NCBI GenBank assembly: GCA_015065685.1
Contig: SVPU01000004.1
Coordinates: 62,001-126,000, forward strand
DNA: 64,000 nt
Reading direction: 5' to 3'
Origin: Oscillospiraceae bacterium
Lineage (GTDB): Bacteria; Bacillota; Clostridia; Oscillospirales; Acutalibacteraceae
The notes beneath the pieces were generated by a model. The model was not told the DNA's origin and searched no databases. It saw only the letters and a list, made by a program, of their open reading frames with translations. The position numbers and the translations under genes were made by a program. Below, one piece after another: positions 61,202 to 64,000 of this stretch (its first letter is position 1; every line of letters starts with the position of its first letter).

Positions 61202-61897
61202 ATGAAACACGGAAAAAAATATAATGAAAGCGCAAAGCTTATTGAAACCGGTAAGCTTTACGATGTTAACGAAGCAGTTGAGGTAGCTGTTAAAACCGGT
61301 ACTGCTAAGTTTGATGAAACGGTTGAAATTCACGTTCGTCTCGGTGTAGACTCTCGTCATGCTGACCAGCAGGTTCGTGGCGCTGTTGTTCTTCCGAACG
61401 GAACAGGTAAAACAATTAGAACCCTCGTTTTTGCTAAGGGTGATAATGCTAAAGCAGCTGAGGAAGCAGGCTCTGATTTTGTTGGTGCTGAAGAACTCGT
61501 TGCTAAAATCCAGAATGATAACTGGCTTGATTTTGATGTTGTTATCGCAACACCTGATATGATGGGCGTCGTTGGTCGTTTGGGTAAGGTTTTAGGTCCT
61601 CGTGGTCTTATGCCTACTCCTAAGGCTGGTACTGTTACACCTGATGTAGCTCGTGCAGTTACAGAAGCTAAAGCAGGTAAGATTGAGTATCGTCTTGACA
61701 AAACAAACATCATCCACTGTCCTATCGGTAAGGTATCATTTGGTCCCGAAAAGCTTCAGGAAAACTTTGATGCACTTATGGGTGCCATCATTAAAGCTAA
61801 GCCTGCAGCAACAAAGGGTCAGTATATCAAATCTTGCGTTATCGCAACAACCATGGGCCCTGGAATTAAGCTTAATGTTGCTAAATTCGGTGTTTAA
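61202..61897 (+). CDS. rplA: 50S ribosomal protein L1
   Basis: 231 residues from the ATG at 61202 behind GGGAGGTAA; an in-frame TTG at 61157 would include the ribosome site. [11 protein letters not shown] at the start, [14 protein letters not shown], and [29 protein letters not shown] are typical. It is often a translational repressor of rplKA. A terminator follows; rplJ and rplL, usually next, are absent. Confidence 0.98.
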   Translation: MKHGKKYNESAKLIETGKLYDVNEAVEVAVKTGTAKFDETVEIHVRLGVDSRHADQQVRGAVVLPNGTGKTIRTLVFAKGDNAKAAEEAGSDFVGAEELVAKIQNDNWLDFDVVIATPDMMGVVGRLGKVLGPRGLMPTPKAGTVTPDVARAVTEAKAGKIEYRLDKTNIIHCPIGKVSFGPEKLQENFDALMGAIIKAKPAATKGQYIKSCVIATTMGPGIKLNVAKFGV

Positions 61898-61912
61898 TAT
61901 TTAAATTTTTTG

Positions 61913-61949
61913 ACCGACAGTCGTTTAGACTGTCGGTTTATTTTTTTGT
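61913..61949 (+). terminator. Terminator of the rpmG-rplA operon
   Basis: ACCGACAGTC / GACTGTCGGT with loop GTTTA, followed by TTATTTTTTT. Confidence 0.9.
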
Positions 61950-62012
61950 TTAGAATAATCGGCGGTTTTTGCAAAAAAATATTATATATAATTTGTATTA
62001 AAAGGTGATAAT

Positions 62013-63833
62013 ATGTGCGGAATCGTTGGGTTTGTTGGCAATGATAGAGCAATTGATTTTTTAATTGGCGGCCTCGAAAAGCTTGAATACCGAGGTTATG
62101 ATTCGGCAGGAATTGCCGTTTTAAACAACAATAAATTCACTGTTAATAAAACAACCAAGAGGGTTGCAGATTTAAAAACAAAAGAAACCGAAAAGCTTAT
62201 CGGTAATTTAGGAATTGGGCATACCCGTTGGGCAACCCACGGTAAGCCCGACCTATTAAATGCACATCCGCATTTGAGTGAAACCCAAAAATTTGCGGTT
62301 GTTCATAATGGCATTATCGAAAATTATCAGAGCTTAAAGCAAGAATTAGTGGCTGAAGGCTATACTTTTAAAAGTGAGACTGATACAGAGGTTATAGCCC
62401 ATTTATTAGAAAAATATTATAAAAACGATATAAAAGAAGCCGTGAAAAAAACTGTGGATAGACTCAAAGGTTCTTATGCTTTAGGAATTCTCTGCAGCGA
62501 TTTGCCCGATTGCCTTATAGCTGTTAAAAATTTTAGTCCCCTTATAATCGGTGTTTCGGAAAATGCAAATGTGATAGCCTCAGATATAACCGCAATTGTT
62601 CCTACAACTAAAAAAGTTATTTATCTTGAGGATGAGCAAATAGCATTTATTATCAGCCACGAAATTATTATAACCGATAAAATGGGTAAACCTTGCAAAT
62701 CAGAAGTTTCACAAATTGATTGGAATGTTGAATCGGCGCAAAAGGGCGGTTATGACCACTTTATGCTCAAAGAGATTATGGAGCAACCAAACGCTATTGA
62801 GCAAACAATTAAAAACAGAATAAAGCAAAACGAGGTTTATTTTGAGGATTTCTGTATTGATGAAGAAAAACTGAAAAGCTTTGAAAAAATTCAAATTATC
62901 GGTTGTGGCTCGGCTTATCACGCGGGTGTTGTAGGCAAATATGTTTTTGAAGAAATGCTTAGAATTCCTACTCAAGTGGATATTGCGAGCGAATTTAGAT
63001 ATAGTAACCCCGTCATAAACGAAAAAACATTAACAATCGCAATTAGTCAGTCGGGGGAGACTGCCGACACCTTGGCCGCCATAAAAGAAGCGCAAAAGCG
63101 CGGTTCTTTTGTTTTATCAATAGTTAATGTGGTTGGAAGCTCAATAGCGAAGGCTTCTAACGGTGTCTTATATACTTGGGCGGGACCTGAAATTTCCGTT
63201 GCCACCACAAAGGGTTATTCAACACAGTTAGCGGTTATTTATCTTTTTGCTGTTTGGGCGGCTAAAAGGCTTAAAACCGCAACAAAAGAAGAGTTGAATG
63301 CGGCGGTTGAGGAACTGATAAAACTGCCAAAGCTTGTTAAAGAAGCTTTAAAATGCGAAAAAACTATAAAAGAAACTGCCTCAAAATATAAGGATGCTGC
63401 TTCTGTGTTTTATATCGGCAGAAATTTGGATTATGCAGTATCACTAGAAGCCTCTTTAAAGCTAAAGGAAATTTCCTATATTCATTCAGAGGCCTATGCT
63501 GCAGGGGAACTGAAGCACGGAACAATCTCGCTAGTGCAAGATAATCAGCTTGTTGTGGCGCTTTGCGGTGTTGAGAGGCTGTTCGAAAAAATGCTCAGCA
63601 ATATTAAAGAGGTGAAGGCTAGAGGCGCGGTGGTTTTCTCTTGCTCTGAAAAAGCGAATAAACAAATAGAAAGGGAAGCAATGATAAATGTATATATCCC
63701 TAAAACACATAACCTCTTTACCGCCTCTGTTGAGATAATACCTTTTCAATTGTTTGCTTATTATGTGGCGGCGGCTAAGGGATGCGATATTGATAAACCA
63801 CGCAATCTTGCAAAGTCCGTAACAGTTGAATAA
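62013..63833 (+). CDS. glmS: Glutamine-fructose-6-phosphate aminotransferase (isomerizing)
   Basis: 606 residues; makes glucosamine-6-phosphate for wall and amino-sugar synthesis. Cys2 of MCGIVGF is the glutaminase nucleophile. GHTRWATHG and the FAVVHNGIIENY region complete the N-terminal domain (about 1-220). Two SIS sugar-isomerase domains follow (about 285-420 with GCGSAYHAG and SQSGETADTLAA; about 455-590 with SYIHSEAYAAGELKHG). It ends DKPRNLAKSVTVE. No glmS ribozyme fits in the 62 bases left after the preceding terminator. Confidence 0.97.
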   Translation: MCGIVGFVGNDRAIDFLIGGLEKLEYRGYDSAGIAVLNNNKFTVNKTTKRVADLKTKETEKLIGNLGIGHTRWATHGKPDLLNAHPHLSETQKFAVVHNGIIENYQSLKQELVAEGYTFKSETDTEVIAHLLEKYYKNDIKEAVKKTVDRLKGSYALGILCSDLPDCLIAVKNFSPLIIGVSENANVIASDITAIVPTTKKVIYLEDEQIAFIISHEIIITDKMGKPCKSEVSQIDWNVESAQKGGYDHFMLKEIMEQPNAIEQTIKNRIKQNEVYFEDFCIDEEKLKSFEKIQIIGCGSAYHAGVVGKYVFEEMLRIPTQVDIASEFRYSNPVINEKTLTIAISQSGETADTLAAIKEAQKRGSFVLSIVNVVGSSIAKASNGVLYTWAGPEISVATTKGYSTQLAVIYLFAVWAAKRLKTATKEELNAAVEELIKLPKLVKEALKCEKTIKETASKYKDAASVFYIGRNLDYAVSLEASLKLKEISYIHSEAYAAGELKHGTISLVQDNQLVVALCGVERLFEKMLSNIKEVKARGAVVFSCSEKANKQIEREAMINVYIPKTHNLFTASVEIIPFQLFAYYVAAAKGCDIDKPRNLAKSVTVE

Positions 63834-63837
63834 ACAA

Positions 63838-63870
63838 AGAAAAGCAACCTTTTGATAGGTTGCTTTTTGT
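63838..63870 (+). terminator. Terminator of glmS
   Basis: AAAGCAACCT / AGGTTGCTTT with loop TTTGAT, then TT. Confidence 0.85.
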
Positions 63871-63887
63871 GAATTATTCGATAAAAG

Positions 63888-63916
63888 TTGCTTTTTTTAG
63901 ATGAATATGGTAGAAT
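63888..63916 (+). promoter_or_regulatory. Promoter of the last, partial gene
   Basis: TTGCTT (63888-63893), 17 bases, TAGAAT (63911-63916), followed by an AGGAGG ribosome site. Confidence 0.75.
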
Positions 63917-63947
63917 AACTGTGTATGCTTTTATAGGAGGTACTATT

Positions 63948-64000
63948 ATGGACGAAAAGAATATAAATAGCAATACAGAAAATAGCAATTTTGATGATAA
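63948..64000 (+). CDS. Start of an unknown gene (3' partial)
   Basis: ATG at 63948, 6 bases after AGGAGG and behind a good promoter. Only 17 residues are visible, rich in Asn, Glu and Asp (MDEKNINSNTENSNFDD). Such a polar low-complexity start is common for cytoplasmic tails of membrane proteins, but nothing can be assigned. Confidence 0.7.
   Translation, partial: MDEKNINSNTENSNFDD

Noticed and set aside
61950-62012. glmS ribozyme
   Set aside because: Only 62 bases remain after the previous terminator and no ribozyme core sequence is seen.
1-64000. CRISPR arrays, prophage, IS elements, rRNA operon
   Set aside because: No repeated spacers, integrase, transposase or rRNA sequences were found anywhere in the window.

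Overview
The window looks like a chromosome segment from a low-GC, endospore-forming member of the Bacillota, most likely class Clostridia (an Oscillospiraceae/Ruminococcaceae-like gut lineage is an inference). The grounds are pro-sigma-K, SpoIIGA with pro-sigma-E, a SpoIVFB protease, a PdaB-like deacetylase, a T-box leader, strong AGGAGG ribosome sites with many TTG/GTG starts, the GlgC/GlgD pair and a meso-DAP type MurE. Nearly all of it is housekeeping DNA. There is no prophage, transposase, CRISPR array or rRNA operon.

Layout. 0-4 kb: the 3' part of a GH123/DUF4091-type hydrolase gene, tRNA-Thr(CGU), an XRE regulator, sigK, a P-loop ATPase and the RNase P RNA gene. 4-8.6 kb: a maltodextrin-type ABC importer (binding lipoprotein and two permeases, no ATPase) with malQ. 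8.7-16 kb: a permuted NlpC/P60-like hydrolase, spoIIGA-sigE, a hairpin-rich inverted-repeat element, a YgiQ radical SAM protein, a tiny membrane protein coupled to spoIVFB, and uvrB. 16-18 kb: two overlapping cytoplasmic GH16-like genes, one with a degenerate active site. 18-24 kb: T-box-controlled pheST, ireB and a nitrilase-GDPD fusion. 23.5-27 kb (minus): lipid kinase and the paired radical SAM/DUF2344 genes. 27-33 kb: a membrane protein, rsmD-coaD, a coiled-coil protein, ileS and a small membrane protein.

33-45.6 kb is the division and cell-wall cluster, in the order mraZ-rsmH-ftsL-pbp-murE-mraY-ftsW/spoVE-murG-murA-divIB-ftsZ. It lacks murF, murD, murC, murB and ftsA. 45.6-50 kb holds a SPOUT methylase, a lipoprotein with an RsgI-like domain, a divergent SLOG-XRE pair around a palindromic operator, a PdaB-like deacetylase and a 58-residue membrane protein under a textbook Gram-positive SOS box. 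50-54 kb (minus) is trkA-trkH, a tiny cysteine-rich protein and plsC. 54-58 kb is the glycogen operon glgC-glgD-glgA. 58-64 kb holds uppP, rpmG-secE-nusG-rplK-rplA with a SecE carrying a long extra membrane domain, glmS, and the first codons of a further gene.

The themes connect. MalQ and the importer supply glucan and GlgCDA stores it. GlmS, MurA, MurG, MraY and UppP feed wall synthesis. The sporulation genes include both halves of the proteolytic sigma activation logic: SpoIIGA for pro-sigma-E, SpoIVFB for pro-sigma-K. No unmistakable new multi-gene system is present. The best leads are the SOS-controlled microprotein (49.5-49.75 kb), the divergent SLOG-XRE module (47.8-48.5 kb), the minimal SpoIVFA-like partner of SpoIVFB (13.1 kb), the nitrilase-GDPD fusion (21.9 kb), the extended SecE (59.3 kb), and several unexplained hairpin elements.
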